Origin: Aliiglaciecola sp. LCG003
GTDB lineage: Bacteria > Pseudomonadota > Gammaproteobacteria > Enterobacterales > Alteromonadaceae
DNA length: 64,000 nt
NCBI RefSeq assembly: GCF_030316135.1
Contig: NZ_CP128185.1
Coordinates: forward strand, 2,976,001 to 3,040,000
Direction of reading: 5' to 3'
Both the position numbers and the translations under genes were made by a program. Below, piece by piece: positions 19,739 through 29,270 of the stretch. Under the pieces are notes generated by a model. It was not told the origin of the DNA and did not search any database. It saw only the letters and a list, made by a program, of their open reading frames with translations. Every line of letters starts with the position of its first letter. The stretch's first letter is position 1.

Positions 19739-20686
19739 GTGCCGGACATGAAGCTTTTCGCTGGTAATGCAGTACCAGAACTCGCCCAAAAAGTCGCAGA
19801 CCGACTCTACACCAAACTTGGCCATGCTAGCGTTGGCCGCTTCAGTGACGGAGAAATAAGTGTCGAGATTCATGAAAATGTCCGCGGCTCGGACGTTTTT
19901 ATTATTCAGTCTACTTGCGCGCCTACTAATGACAACTTGATGGAATTGATCGTGATGATTGATGCCCTCAGACGTGCATCAGCTGGCCGTATCACCGCGG
20001 TAATTCCTTACTTCGGCTATGCTCGACAAGATAGACGAGTACGTTCAGCTCGTGTGCCTATTACCGCTAAAGTGGTAGCCGATTTCTTATCAAACGTTGG
20101 TGTAGATAGAGTATTAACTATCGATTTACACGCAGAGCAAATTCAAGGTTTCTTCGATGTGCCAGTAGATAACGCTTTTGGTACGCCCATTTTGTTAGAT
20201 GATATGCGCAGACGTGATTTTGATAATCCGGTTGTGGTATCACCAGACATTGGCGGTGTTGTTCGTGCCCGAGCAATGGCAAAACTGTTAAACGACACTG
20301 ACTTAGCCATCATTGATAAACGTCGTCCTAAAGCCAATGTTGCACAAGTAATGCATATTATTGGTGATGTAAAAGGCCGCGACTGTATTATCGTTGACGA
20401 TATGATTGATACTGGTGGAACCTTAGGTAAAGCCGCCGAGGCGTTAAAAGCACATGGCGCTAAAAATGTTTATGCCTATGCAACTCATGCGATATTCTCA
20501 GGTGATGCAGTTAAGAACATTACCGAATCAGTCATTGATGAAATTATCGTCACTGACAGTATTCCACTGCGACCTGAAATCAAAGCATTGAGCAAGGTGA
20601 AGCAACTTACCTTGTCAAACATGCTAGCTGAGGCCATCCGCCGCGTCAGCAACGAAGAATCTATTTCGGCAATGTTCGAATACTAA
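19739..20686 (+). CDS. prs: Ribose-phosphate pyrophosphokinase (PRPP synthase)
   Basis: Prs makes phosphoribosyl pyrophosphate from ribose-5-phosphate and ATP for nucleotide, His, Trp and NAD synthesis. The 315-residue length equals E. coli. The active-site flexible loop is [18 protein letters not shown], and the PRPP-binding loop is [18 protein letters not shown]. The start is GTG ([10 protein letters not shown]), the same unusual start and second methionine as in E. coli. A clear intrinsic terminator follows. Confidence 0.98.
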   Translation: MPDMKLFAGNAVPELAQKVADRLYTKLGHASVGRFSDGEISVEIHENVRGSDVFIIQSTCAPTNDNLMELIVMIDALRRASAGRITAVIPYFGYARQDRRVRSARVPITAKVVADFLSNVGVDRVLTIDLHAEQIQGFFDVPVDNAFGTPILLDDMRRRDFDNPVVVSPDIGGVVRARAMAKLLNDTDLAIIDKRRPKANVAQVMHIIGDVKGRDCIIVDDMIDTGGTLGKAAEALKAHGAKNVYAYATHAIFSGDAVKNITESVIDEIIVTDSIPLRPEIKALSKVKQLTLSNMLAEAIRRVSNEESISAMFEY

Positions 20687-20713
20687 GCCAAGCAGAACCA
20701 AATCTTCACCAAC

Positions 20714-20737
20714 AGCCGGACTAGTATCCGGCTTTTT
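20714..20737 (+). terminator. Intrinsic terminator of prs
   Basis: AGCCGGA (20714-20720) pairs perfectly with TCCGGCT (20727-20733) around a 6-nt loop and is followed by a T-run, 28 bp after the prs stop codon. Confidence 0.85.
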
Positions 20738-21002
20738 ATTGTCTTATAGACTGCGTGTGCCCCATGCAAGGGAGGAATGAACTAAGATTACATCCCTTTT
20801 CCATCGATACTTGTCCCAAGATCAATCTGCCATAGGGAAATTAGAAGCTTGAAATCCTAAAGTCGTCCGCAGAGCATGGCCATGTTGGTTCTTGACCACT
20901 TACTGACATTTGTCAGTTATTATTTACGCAGCTAAATGTCGAAATTTGCCGCCGTCCGTGCTTGAATGGCGTATGCTAGTATCAAATACAAAGGAGTCTG
21001 TT
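20738..21002. other. Intergenic region before the small lipoprotein, with a palindrome
   Basis: This stretch holds no gene. A symmetric element, ACTGACA (20902-20908), 2-bp spacer, TGTCAGT (20911-20917), looks like a binding site for a dimeric repressor. It lies just after a -35-like TTGACC (20892-20897) and overlaps an AT-rich TTATTATTT that could act as -10. If so, the palindrome would be an operator for the downstream lipoprotein gene. A frame beginning at 20910 reads through here but lacks a ribosome site. Confidence 0.35.
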
Positions 21003-21395
21003 ATGAAAGTGTTAGTAAATGTCGCCTTGCTGTTGGCAATCGGTGGATGTGCCGGCGAAGCAATTGATAATGAATCGGCCAAACAGGCTGACGTTTCTTT
21101 ATCTCAGGCGAATAAGGATGAATCCAAACAGGAGCCAGCAAAAATGCTGACTATTAAAGGCACAATCGTTTATAAATCGTTAGAAGGCGGGTTTTTCGCC
21201 TTAGATGCCCAAGATGGCAAAAAATATATGCCTCGCGGGATGGACAAATCACTGCTTAAAAACGGCATGGTGGTTGAAGTACAAGGCGTTGTGTTAACAG
21301 ACGTGATGACCTTTCAACAATATGGTGAAGTGTTAAAAGTGGTTCAAGCAAAAATGATAGATGACAGTCAGGTCACTGAGCCCAACTCCTACTGA
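21003..21395 (+). CDS. Small lipoprotein of unknown function, possible OB-like fold
   Basis: I place the start at the ATG at 21003, preceded by AAGGAG at about 20991, rather than at the in-frame start at 20910. This gives 130 residues with a lipoprotein signal (MKVLVNVALLLAIGGCAG, Cys at 16). A polar linker rich in Gln, Ser and Lys follows. The C-terminal part (TIKGTIVYKSLEGGFFALDA to VVEVQGVVLTDVMTFQQYGE) alternates strand-like segments, as in small OB-fold periplasmic proteins. I recognise no named family. It sits alone between prs and a convergent amidohydrolase. Confidence 0.7.
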   Translation: MKVLVNVALLLAIGGCAGEAIDNESAKQADVSLSQANKDESKQEPAKMLTIKGTIVYKSLEGGFFALDAQDGKKYMPRGMDKSLLKNGMVVEVQGVVLTDVMTFQQYGEVLKVVQAKMIDDSQVTEPNSY

Positions 21396-21417
21396 AGATG
21401 TCACTAGAGTAATTTAC

Positions 21418-21453
21418 ACCACACGGCGCTTATACATCGTGCAGTGTGGTTTT
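21418..21453. terminator. Terminator between lipoprotein and amidohydrolase
   Basis: ACCACAC (21418-21424) pairs with GTGTGGT (21444-21450), with further GCGC pairing inside, followed by TTTT in the plus direction. It lies 22 bp after the lipoprotein stop and serves that gene; it may also slow transcription of the convergent amidohydrolase. Confidence 0.6.
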
Positions 21454-21481
21454 ACCTCAGCCTTTGCGGGCTAAACTCATA

Positions 21482-22852
21482 TTATAAATTGGCTTCAACA
21501 GGTAGCCCGTCCTGTTTATAGATCACACCATTTTTCATGACTAAATTCACATTTTGCAGCAAATTAATGTAGCGCAGTACATCCCCTTTCACCGCTATAA
21601 TATCGGCTGCTTTACCTTCTGAAACTGTACCAGTAGTTTTATTTACGCCCATCATTACTGCCGGCCAGTAGGTTGCGGCCCGAATCGCATCCATAGAGCT
21701 GATTTGCATCTGCTCGACCCAAATGGCCATTTCATTCCACGTACTTTGGCAATGAAATTTAGTTGGAATCCCACTATCGGTTCCTACTAAGAACACTACG
21801 CCGGTTTCCTTTAACTGCGCGATTTTACGTTTCAGTGTAGGCTTGCGCAACGGCGTTAACTGCATATAGTCCAATTGACCGACATTTTTTAATGAGGACT
21901 CGATATCAGCGATGGTGTCGTCTTTAAGGCCACGATGCCAGCAGGTATTATCTAATCGTTCGGGATTGGCTACGGTAAGTTGATAATTCCACAAGCCTTC
22001 CACTGTGGGTGTCCAAAATAGCGGCCCGCCGGCAACTCGACCTGTTGCGGTGCGTTCTTTGAGTGCTTGAATAATATCAGCTGGATATTCTGGCGAGGTG
22101 GTTAAGCCGGTGTGTTCAAAATTATCTACGCCTATTTCTAACCCTCGACGTATTTCATCAGGACGATGTGAATGGGCAACTACTTTTAGCCCCCGTTCGT
22201 GGGCTTGATCCACAATTGCTTGAGCCTCTTCAAGGGTCATTTTGTCTTGATCAATTAACTTGATGATATCCATACCCGCGTCGGCTAATTGATTCACTTT
22301 GCGCTTTGCATCAGCCACGCCATCTATGCCCCAGCGAAATTTTTCGGTCCCTGGGTAAGCTTCGTGTTGTAAAAATGGGCCAGAAACATATAAATTTGGG
22401 CCAGGTATCTCGCCTCTCTCAATCCGTGATTTGACACTTATGGTATCTTTTAGCGGTGCACCTAAATCTCGTGCACTGGTTATACCGGCCAACAATAATT
22501 GGGCGGCACTTGCTGGCATTATTTCATCCGACAACCTGTCAATATAAGCAACATCCCAATGCACGTAGTCAGCATGCCCATTTAACATCAAGTGCGCGTG
22601 ATTTTCCCAAAGCCCTGGCAACACATCCATGCCTTCAGTCGACACTTGAGTGTAACCTTCTGGTATCGCTAGCGTATCGATAGTACCGACTTTTTCGATG
22701 ATGCCATCTTTTATTAAGATCACACTGTTGGCGATGGGTTGATGCCCAAAACCATCAATCAATCGGCCGCCGACTAAGGCTTGGTTTTGAGCAAAGGCAT
22801 TTAGATGTAAGGCACTCAAGAATAAAAATGTAACTTTAATTTTTAATGACAT
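21482..22852 (-). CDS. Secreted amidohydrolase (metal-dependent hydrolase, imidazolonepropionase-like)
   Basis: A 456-residue protein with a Sec signal peptide (MSLKIKVTFLFLSALHLNAFA). It is a member of the amidohydrolase superfamily with the composite beta-sandwich and TIM barrel. Metal ligands are suggested by LPGLWENHAHLML, VVAHSHRPDE, NFEHTGLTTSP and FLVGTDSGIPTKF. The first metal motif reads ENHAH where many relatives have DxHxH. Related exported enzymes are prolidases or other amidases in marine Alteromonadales, but the substrate cannot be given. It is monocistronic. Confidence 0.85.
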   Translation of the reverse strand: MSLKIKVTFLFLSALHLNAFAQNQALVGGRLIDGFGHQPIANSVILIKDGIIEKVGTIDTLAIPEGYTQVSTEGMDVLPGLWENHAHLMLNGHADYVHWDVAYIDRLSDEIMPASAAQLLLAGITSARDLGAPLKDTISVKSRIERGEIPGPNLYVSGPFLQHEAYPGTEKFRWGIDGVADAKRKVNQLADAGMDIIKLIDQDKMTLEEAQAIVDQAHERGLKVVAHSHRPDEIRRGLEIGVDNFEHTGLTTSPEYPADIIQALKERTATGRVAGGPLFWTPTVEGLWNYQLTVANPERLDNTCWHRGLKDDTIADIESSLKNVGQLDYMQLTPLRKPTLKRKIAQLKETGVVFLVGTDSGIPTKFHCQSTWNEMAIWVEQMQISSMDAIRAATYWPAVMMGVNKTTGTVSEGKAADIIAVKGDVLRYINLLQNVNLVMKNGVIYKQDGLPVEANL

Positions 22853-23012
22853 AGCGCAACCCCATGTTATTTTTATGATTTGTTATTTGTACTACTGTAA
22901 TGCAAATATTGTTAAAAACACAATGGTGAAATTAAACCAGCCTAGTACGTGCTATATGCTTGTTTAAGAGTCAGTCAAATGGTAGACTTCGCCGCCCTTT
23001 TTAATAGGGGTT

Positions 23013-23059
23013 CAAGCAAGACGCTTGTTATATCGTAAATTCTGGTCGCAAGAATTTAC
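23013..23059 (+). promoter_or_regulatory. Candidate structured leader of rplY
   Basis: Two hairpins lie in the rplY leader: CAAGC (23013-23017) with GCTTG (23023-23027), and a perfect 9-bp stem GTAAATTCT (23035-23043) with AGAATTTAC (23051-23059) around a 7-nt loop. E. coli L25 is known to repress its own mRNA through a leader that mimics its 5S rRNA site. These hairpins may play that role, but I did not verify a loop-E-like motif. Confidence 0.4.
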
Positions 23060-23087
23060 AACACTATTTATTTTTTGGAGTAAAAAA

Positions 23088-23729
23088 ATGTCTGATGCAA
23101 TTTTTAATTTGGATGCAGAAGTCCGCACAGATCTAGGGAAAGGTGCGAGCCGCCGCCTACGTCGTGAAGACAAAGTACCTGCGATCCTTTACGGAGCTGA
23201 CAAAGAGCCAGTTTCTTTAACCCTAGCCCACAACAAAGTTCTTCAAGCTCAAGAGTTTGAAGCGTTTTACAGCCATGTTTTAGTACTTGATATCGCTGGC
23301 GAGAAAGTTGAAGCTGTAGTTAAAGACATGCAACGTCACCCGTTCAAACCAAAAGTTACGCACATAGATTTCTTGCGCGTTGATAAGAACAAAGAGCTAA
23401 CCACTAGTGTTCCTCTTCACTTTATCAACGAAGAAAGTGCAGATTCTATCAAGGTTCATGGCGGTCACGCAGAACACCACATGAATGACGTAGAAGTCAC
23501 TTGTCTACCTAAAAATCTTCCAGAGTTTATCGAAGTAGATTTAACTGATGTTGAACTTGGCCAAACTTTGCATTTATCTGATTTGACGCTTCCTAAAGGT
23601 GTTACTTCAGTAGAATTGGCTAAAGGCGAAGATCATGACTTAGCAGTTGTTACTGTTAAGACAGCTAAAGGTCCAAGTGTTGCCGAAGAAGAAGTAGAAA
23701 GCTCTGAAGAAGACGCAGCTAAGGAATAA
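23088..23729 (+). CDS. rplY: 50S ribosomal protein L25, long (CTC-type) form
   Basis: L25 binds the loop-E region of 5S rRNA. I take the ATG at 23088 ([20 protein letters not shown]), which follows a GGAG at 23077-23080; the frame opens earlier at 23025 without support. The 213-residue product has the N-terminal L25 domain ([19 protein letters not shown]) plus the C-terminal TL5/CTC beta domain ([20 protein letters not shown]-like, ending in an acidic tail). E. coli has only the short 94-residue form. It is followed at 5 bp by pth. Confidence 0.95.
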   Translation: MSDAIFNLDAEVRTDLGKGASRRLRREDKVPAILYGADKEPVSLTLAHNKVLQAQEFEAFYSHVLVLDIAGEKVEAVVKDMQRHPFKPKVTHIDFLRVDKNKELTTSVPLHFINEESADSIKVHGGHAEHHMNDVEVTCLPKNLPEFIEVDLTDVELGQTLHLSDLTLPKGVTSVELAKGEDHDLAVVTVKTAKGPSVAEEEVESSEEDAAKE

Positions 23730-23734
23730 GTTGC

Positions 23735-24319
23735 TTGTCTGATATTCAGCTTATTGTGGGCCTGGGAAATCCAGGCCCCGAATATCACAACACTCGCCAC
23801 AATGCAGGTGCTTGGTTCGTTGAAGCCCTAGCAAAGTTACACAATTGCACGCTAAAGCTAGAAAATAAATTTTATGGCTACACTGGCCGCATAACCATAG
23901 ACAGCCAAGACATTCGTTTGCTGATCCCCACCACTTATATGAACAATAGCGGTCAGGCCGTATCAGCCTATGCTGGATTCTACCGCATCGCCACTAATAA
24001 TATGCTAGTCGCATTCGACGAACTAGATTTGCCCCCTGGTGTGGCAAAATTTAAAATCGGTGGTAGTTCAAGTCAAAATGGGGTGCGCGATATTGTCTCT
24101 AAAATGGGTAATGACAAAGATTTTTTACGATTAAGAATTGGCATCGGCCACCCTGGTGACAAGTCCAGAGTGACCGGACATGTATTGGGAAAACCATCAG
24201 CGACAGAACTGCTGCAGATGGATGCGGCAATCGATGAAGCAATGCGCTGTACCGATATCTTAATTAAACACGATTTAAAGAAAGCGATGAATCGCCTGCA
24301 CGGCTTCAAAGCAGAATAA
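23735..24319 (+). CDS. pth: Peptidyl-tRNA hydrolase
   Basis: Pth cleaves peptidyl-tRNAs released from stalled ribosomes. The catalytic His is in [13 protein letters not shown] (about residue 21), with [26 protein letters not shown] and the [11 protein letters not shown] segment, where many relatives have GGxGGHNGL. The 194-residue length equals E. coli. The start codon is TTG at 23735, with AAGGAA 8 bp before it inside the end of rplY; no ATG lies near the family N-terminus. Coupling to rplY translation is likely. Confidence 0.96.
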   Translation: MSDIQLIVGLGNPGPEYHNTRHNAGAWFVEALAKLHNCTLKLENKFYGYTGRITIDSQDIRLLIPTTYMNNSGQAVSAYAGFYRIATNNMLVAFDELDLPPGVAKFKIGGSSSQNGVRDIVSKMGNDKDFLRLRIGIGHPGDKSRVTGHVLGKPSATELLQMDAAIDEAMRCTDILIKHDLKKAMNRLHGFKAE

Positions 24320-24364
24320 ACTTTTAACAGCCAGCACTAGGCTGACTATCTTGAGGAACAACAA

Positions 24365-25456
24365 ATGGGCTTTAAATGTGGGATTGTAGGTTTACCAAAC
24401 GTCGGTAAATCGACCCTTTTCAATGCACTGACCAAAGCTGGAATCGAAGCGGCTAACTTTCCCTTTTGTACCATTGAACCAAATACCGGTGTCGTCCCTG
24501 TTCCTGATGAACGACTAGATCAGTTGGCCGCTATAGTGAATCCCCAACGTACGATTCCCACTACTATGGAATTTGTTGATATCGCTGGATTGGTAGCCGG
24601 GGCTTCAAAAGGTGAAGGACTTGGCAATAAATTTTTAGCCAACATTCGCGAGACAGATGCAATTGGACACGTAGTGCGTTGTTTTGACAATGAAAACATT
24701 GTGCATGTTGCTGGTCGTGTGAGTCCAAGAGATGATATTGATGTGATCAATACTGAATTGGCCTTATCGGATCTCGAAACCTTAGAAAAAGCCCTTTTAC
24801 GGGTGGGTAAGAAGGCTAAGGGCGGTGATTCCGATGCAAAGTTTGAACTTAAAGTACTAGAGAAAATCAAACCGGCACTAGATGAAGGCATACTCCTTCG
24901 CGCAGTTCCTCTTGAAAAAGAAGAACTTGCGGCTATTAGCTACATGAATATGTTAACCCTAAAACCTACCATGTATGTGGCTAACGTCAACGATGATGGA
25001 TTCGAAAATAATCCTTATCTTGATGAAGTTCGTGCTATTGCAGAACAAGAAAACGCAATAGTAGTGGCGGTTTGTGCCGAAATTGAATCTGAAATTGCCG
25101 AGCTTGAAGAAGACGAAAAAACCGAGTTTATGGACGAAATGGGTCTTACTGAACCAGGTCTTAATCGTGTAATTCGTGCTGGGTACAGTCTACTTACTTT
25201 ACAGACATACTTCACTGCGGGTGTGAAAGAAGTCCGCGCTTGGACGTTTCCTGAAGGCTCAACGGCGCCCCAAGCTGCAGGTAAAATCCACACTGATTTT
25301 GAAAAAGGCTTTATTCGTGCTGAAATTATTGGCTTTGACAACTTTGTTGAATTCAAAGGTGAACAGGGTGCCAAAGATGCCGGTAAATGGCGTCTAGAAG
25401 GCAAAGATTATATTGTAAAAGACGGTGATGTAATTCACTTCCGTTTTAACGTTTAA
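24365..25456 (+). CDS. ychF: Redox-regulated ATPase YchF (OLA1 family)
   Basis: A TRAFAC-class P-loop NTPase that prefers ATP over GTP and associates with the ribosome. The G1 loop is [18 protein letters not shown] (residues 6-23), switch/G3 is [20 protein letters not shown], and the C-terminal TGS-like domain ends [18 protein letters not shown]. The 363-residue length equals E. coli. The gene order rplY-pth-ychF is conserved in gammaproteobacteria. Confidence 0.97.
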   Translation: MGFKCGIVGLPNVGKSTLFNALTKAGIEAANFPFCTIEPNTGVVPVPDERLDQLAAIVNPQRTIPTTMEFVDIAGLVAGASKGEGLGNKFLANIRETDAIGHVVRCFDNENIVHVAGRVSPRDDIDVINTELALSDLETLEKALLRVGKKAKGGDSDAKFELKVLEKIKPALDEGILLRAVPLEKEELAAISYMNMLTLKPTMYVANVNDDGFENNPYLDEVRAIAEQENAIVVAVCAEIESEIAELEEDEKTEFMDEMGLTEPGLNRVIRAGYSLLTLQTYFTAGVKEVRAWTFPEGSTAPQAAGKIHTDFEKGFIRAEIIGFDNFVEFKGEQGAKDAGKWRLEGKDYIVKDGDVIHFRFNV

Positions 25457-25473
25457 TTCTGCATCAAACATTT

Positions 25474-25507
25474 CGGACTAGGTCAATTATTTTGATGACT
25501 TAGTCCG
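25474..25507. terminator. Hairpin between convergent ychF and acetyltransferase genes
   Basis: CGGACTAGGTCA (25474-25485) pairs with TGACTTAGTCCG (25496-25507), 12 bp with one G-T pair. It overlaps the stop codon of the minus-strand gene. There is no T-tract on either side, so it is a weak candidate for a bidirectional terminator. Confidence 0.35.
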
Positions 25508-26005
25508 ATGTTGCCAATTCAATTGCATATCCCGATGGTCAATCCCCCCATCATCGTAAACCTCGCCAAAAGCTTCAAATCCTAAGCTTTGATAAAACGA
25601 AATCACATCTACTTGAGCGGATAACTGTATCTGTTTGACCTGAGGTATTTTATCAATTTGTTCAAAAGCAAATTGCATTAGCCCAAGGCCGAGCCCCTTC
25701 CCCCTCTGAGATTTAGCCACAACGACTCGCTCCAGTTTGACCGTCGTACCATCTGCTAGCAGTCTAAAACGCATGTAAGCTGTCAGGGTTCGGGTGTTTT
25801 CATCTAAAAAAGTGAGATGTCGAGCTTGCTGGTCAAGATTATCAATGTCATCGTAGATACTTTGCTGCTCCAACATAAAGACTTGCTGACGCAGTCGCAG
25901 TATCGCGTACAATAAAGTGGTCGAAAGAGTATCAAAACTGTGCATTTGGCGCTTCATTTGGGTCTCAACTGGTAAGCTGTGGCTAGGATTGTTAGCATAG
26001 ATCAT
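25487..26005 (-). CDS. GNAT-family acetyltransferase, ElaA-like
   Basis: A 172-residue N-acetyltransferase. The core VKLERVVVAKSQRGKGLGLGLM carries the acetyl-CoA pyrophosphate loop (RGKGLG), and SFYQSLGFEAFGEVYDDGGIDH resembles the C-terminus of E. coli ElaA. LRLRQQVFMLEQQSIYDDID is also ElaA-like. The start at 26005 is supported by AAAGGA about 6 bp upstream; a second in-frame Met 15 residues later would give a more typical length. The substrate is unknown. Confidence 0.85.
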   Translation of the reverse strand: MIYANNPSHSLPVETQMKRQMHSFDTLSTTLLYAILRLRQQVFMLEQQSIYDDIDNLDQQARHLTFLDENTRTLTAYMRFRLLADGTTVKLERVVVAKSQRGKGLGLGLMQFAFEQIDKIPQVKQIQLSAQVDVISFYQSLGFEAFGEVYDDGGIDHRDMQLNWQHRTKSSK

Positions 26006-26070
26006 TCAATTCCTTTCTCAAACGCCTGTTTGTGATTAAGGGTCGATTTAAAAGAACCAAAGGATTATTA

Positions 26071-27582
26071 ATGGAATTAGGTACATTAATCTCACTCACA
26101 TTATATTTTGCTGTGATGCTTGGGATAGGGCTATACGCTTTCAAAAAATCCACCTCCGATATGCAAGAATATATGTTAGGAGGAAGAACCCTCAGCCCCA
26201 AGGTCACGGCTTTATCGGCCGGAGCTTCAGACATGAGTGGGTGGATGCTAATGGGTGTGCCCGGTGCGATGTATGTGTCTGGTTTATCCAGTATTTGGAT
26301 TGCTGTGGGACTTACCGTAGGTGCTTACCTAAACTACATTTTTGTCGCACCACGGCTGAGGGTTTATACCGAAGTCGCCAAAAACGCCATCACCCTTCCC
26401 GATTTCTTCGAGAACCGTTTTGAAGATAATACCCGACTCCTACGCTTGATTTCTTCTATGGTGATCATCGTATTTTTTACCCTTTACACTTCCAGCGGCA
26501 TAGTTGCCGGGGGCAAGTTGTTTGAATCATCTTTTGGTTTAACCTACGAGATGGGTCTGTATGTTACCGCCGGCGTGGTAGTGGCTTACACTCTGTTTGG
26601 TGGCTTCTTAGCCGTTAGCCTGACCGACTTTGTACAAGGCTGCATTATGTTTGTCTCTTTGGTGTTAGTGCCTATAGTGGTACTGTGGGATATCGGCGGA
26701 TTGCATGAAGCCACCGTACAAATCAATTCAGTTAGCCAGAATATGACCAACCTGTGGGTGGATGCCAAAACAGGCGAAGCATTAAGCTTGTTGGCCATTA
26801 TTTCGCTTATGGCTTGGGGTGTGGGCTATTTTGGCCAACCACATATAATCGTGCGTTTCATGGCGATACGCCATGTAAGAGATATGAAGACCGCGAGACG
26901 AATCGGCATGAGCTGGATGATAGTATCACTTGCCGGAGCAGTGGCGACAGGTTTGCTTGGTCTTGCCTATATCACCAAGAACCCAGCCACATTAGATGAC
27001 CCTGAAACCATCTTTATTTATCTGTCTCAGGTCCTGTTCAACCCGCTAGTTGGAGGATTTTTACTAGCAGCCATATTAGCTGCCATCATGAGTACTATAT
27101 CCTCACAACTACTGGTCACTTCAAGCTCACTAACCGGTGATTTTTATCAGGCCTTTGTGCGCCGTGACGCCAGCCAAAAAGAATTGGTGTTGGTGGGTAG
27201 GATCTCAGTGGCACTAGTTGCGATTGTCGCTATTTACCTCGCCTATGACAGAGATAGCAGCGTACTTAGCTTAGTCAGTAATGCCTGGGCTGGATTTGGT
27301 GCGGCATTTGGGCCCTTGGTATTGTTTAGCCTCTATTGGAAACGCATGACGTTTGCAGGTGCTCTAGCGGGGATGATCACCGGTGCAGTCACTGTGTTGA
27401 TCTGGATTTTTGCTGGTCTTTCAATCGACGGGCAGCCTTTAAGTAATATTGTCTATGAAATTGTGCCAGGCTTTATCGCCAGTTCTTGTGCCATAGTGAT
27501 TGCCAGCCTAGCTTCTCCTGCCCCTCAGCAGTCTGTTTTGAATACCTTTGCAGAAGCTGAAAAAGGGCTAGAAGAAGCCTAA
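26071..27582 (+). CDS. putP: Sodium/proline symporter
   Basis: A 503-residue inner-membrane transporter of the sodium:solute symporter family with about 13 hydrophobic segments. PutP-typical stretches are KKSTSDMQEYMLGGRTLSP, SAGASDMSGWMLMGVPGAMY, RFMAIRHVRDMKTARRIGMS and LLAAILAAIMSTISSQLLVTS. I chose the ATG at 26071 (MELGTLISLTLYFAVMLGIG), preceded by AAAGGAT, over an upstream ATG at 26032. It imports proline with Na+ as nutrient or osmolyte. No putA is adjacent. A strong terminator follows. Confidence 0.92.
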   Translation: MELGTLISLTLYFAVMLGIGLYAFKKSTSDMQEYMLGGRTLSPKVTALSAGASDMSGWMLMGVPGAMYVSGLSSIWIAVGLTVGAYLNYIFVAPRLRVYTEVAKNAITLPDFFENRFEDNTRLLRLISSMVIIVFFTLYTSSGIVAGGKLFESSFGLTYEMGLYVTAGVVVAYTLFGGFLAVSLTDFVQGCIMFVSLVLVPIVVLWDIGGLHEATVQINSVSQNMTNLWVDAKTGEALSLLAIISLMAWGVGYFGQPHIIVRFMAIRHVRDMKTARRIGMSWMIVSLAGAVATGLLGLAYITKNPATLDDPETIFIYLSQVLFNPLVGGFLLAAILAAIMSTISSQLLVTSSSLTGDFYQAFVRRDASQKELVLVGRISVALVAIVAIYLAYDRDSSVLSLVSNAWAGFGAAFGPLVLFSLYWKRMTFAGALAGMITGAVTVLIWIFAGLSIDGQPLSNIVYEIVPGFIASSCAIVIASLASPAPQQSVLNTFAEAEKGLEEA

Positions 27583-27600
27583 AAATTGGGAAAAGAGTCA

Positions 27601-27640
27601 ATTAGTGAACAAGGTGTTAACATCTTGTTCACTAATGCTT
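27601..27640 (+). terminator. Terminator of putP
   Basis: A 16-bp stem with one G-T pair (27601-27616 with 27621-27636) and a TTAA loop starts 18 bp after the putP stop, followed by CTTTTGTT. The arms read ATTAGTGAACAAG and CTTGTTCACTAAT. Confidence 0.75.
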
Positions 27641-27717
27641 TTGTTAAACCTTTTTGCTCCTAAGTATAGAAAATTAGCATACTTAAAGCTTTCACAGTTG
27701 TGTTAAAGTTCTAAGCA

Positions 27718-27723
27718 TATAAT
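27718..27723 (+). promoter_or_regulatory. Candidate -10 element of the cys operon
   Basis: A perfect TATAAT lies 36 bp before the cysD start, but no good -35 stands 16-18 bp upstream. A strong -10 with a poor -35 is typical of activator-dependent promoters, and CysB control would be expected; no CysB site can be read with confidence. Confidence 0.4.
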
Positions 27724-27759
27724 TCTTTAGTCTAAAGTCTGAAATACTGGAACTTACAC

Positions 27760-28674
27760 ATGACAACAAACATTCCTTCTGTAACGCACCTTAAGCAACT
27801 AGAAGCAGAGAGTATTCACATCTTCAGAGAAGTGGCCGCCGAGTTTGACAATCCGGTCATGTTGTATTCTGTCGGGAAAGATTCCTCGGTATTATTACAC
27901 TTAGCCAGAAAAGCTTTTGCTCCAGGAAAAATCCCCTTTCCTCTTTTGCATGTTGACACCACTTGGAAATTTCACGAAATGATTGAGTTTCGTGACAAAA
28001 TGGCGGCCAAACATGAATTGGATCTATTGGTTCACATTAATCCTGAAGGCCTAGAAATGGGAGTTGGACCATTCACCCATGGTAGCGCCAAGCATACCGA
28101 CATCATGAAAACTGCGAGTTTGAAGCAAGCGTTAAACAAGTATAAGTTTGACGCCGCCTTTGGTGGTGCGCGCCGTGATGAAGAGAAATCCAGAGCCAAA
28201 GAACGGGTCTATTCATTCAGAGATGAAAATCACCGCTGGGATCCTAAAAATCAGCGGCCTGAATTGTGGAATATTTACAATTCACAAATTAATAAAGGCG
28301 AAAGTATTCGCGTCTTTCCAATGTCAAACTGGACCGAACTGGATATTTGGCAATATATTTATCTAGAGAACATCGAGATTCCTTCGCTGTATATGGCTAA
28401 ACCACGCCCTGTGGTAGAACGGGATGGTGTACTCATTATGGTAGATGACGAGCGTATGCCAATGAAAGAAGGTGAGACACCAGAGATGCGTTCAGTACGT
28501 TTTCGTACCTTGGGCTGTTATCCATTAACAGGTGCAGTTGAATCGACTGCCAGCACACTACCTGATGTAATCCAAGAGATGTTGCTTACCAAAACATCAG
28601 AGCGCCAAGGCCGAGTGATTGACCATGATTCATCTGGTTCGATGGAGAAAAAGAAAATGGAGGGTTATTTCTAA
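27760..28674 (+). CDS. cysD: Sulfate adenylyltransferase subunit 2
   Basis: CysD is the catalytic ATP sulfurylase subunit that forms adenosine 5'-phosphosulfate from sulfate and ATP, driven by CysN GTP hydrolysis. The PP-loop is [17 protein letters not shown] (about residue 31), with [16 protein letters not shown] and the C-terminal [12 protein letters not shown] typical of the family. At 304 residues it matches E. coli (302). It is first in a tight five-gene operon and overlaps cysC by one base (TAATG). Confidence 0.97.
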   Translation: MTTNIPSVTHLKQLEAESIHIFREVAAEFDNPVMLYSVGKDSSVLLHLARKAFAPGKIPFPLLHVDTTWKFHEMIEFRDKMAAKHELDLLVHINPEGLEMGVGPFTHGSAKHTDIMKTASLKQALNKYKFDAAFGGARRDEEKSRAKERVYSFRDENHRWDPKNQRPELWNIYNSQINKGESIRVFPMSNWTELDIWQYIYLENIEIPSLYMAKPRPVVERDGVLIMVDDERMPMKEGETPEMRSVRFRTLGCYPLTGAVESTASTLPDVIQEMLLTKTSERQGRVIDHDSSGSMEKKKMEGYF

Positions 28675-29270
28675 TGGCAAATAATATCGTTTGGCATCAG
28701 CATGATGTCGACAAGTCCCGCAGAGCAAGCGCTAAAAATCAGCAACCCGCGGTTATTTGGCTGACAGGCTTAAGCGGCTCGGGTAAATCTACCATTGCGA
28801 ATCTATTAGAAAAGAAGCTAACTGAAGCAGGCAAACATACCTACTTGCTCGATGGTGACAATGTTCGCCATGGCTTGTGCGGCGATCTTGGCTTTAGCGA
28901 TTCAGACCGAGTTGAAAATATTCGTCGTATTAGCGAAGTAGCAAAATTATTTGTCGATGCAGGCCTTATCGTATTGACCGCTTTTATCTCGCCCTTCAAA
29001 GCCGATAGAGGTTTTTGTCGCGGTTTGTTAAAAGAAGGTGAATTCGTAGAAGTGTTTGTTGATACGCCTATTGAAGAATGTGAAAAACGCGATCCTAAAG
29101 GCCTGTATCAAAAAGCTCGCCAAGGAGATATCAAAGACTTCACCGGCATAGGCTCTGCTTATGAAGTACCAGAAAACCCTGAAATACACCTTAACTTCTC
29201 TGGCCAAAGTCCAGAAGAGTCGGCAGAACTGCTATTTACTATGCTGTCACAGAAAGGGTTTTTAGACTGA
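28674..29270 (+). CDS. cysC: Adenylylsulfate kinase
   Basis: CysC phosphorylates APS to PAPS, the substrate for sulfite formation and for sulfotransferases. The P-loop is [18 protein letters not shown] (about residues 25-42), followed by [20 protein letters not shown] and the APS-site segment [10 protein letters not shown]. At 198 residues it matches E. coli (201). Here it lies between cysD and cysQ rather than after cysN as in E. coli. It overlaps both neighbours by a single base. Confidence 0.97.
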   Translation: MANNIVWHQHDVDKSRRASAKNQQPAVIWLTGLSGSGKSTIANLLEKKLTEAGKHTYLLDGDNVRHGLCGDLGFSDSDRVENIRRISEVAKLFVDAGLIVLTAFISPFKADRGFCRGLLKEGEFVEVFVDTPIEECEKRDPKGLYQKARQGDIKDFTGIGSAYEVPENPEIHLNFSGQSPEESAELLFTMLSQKGFLD

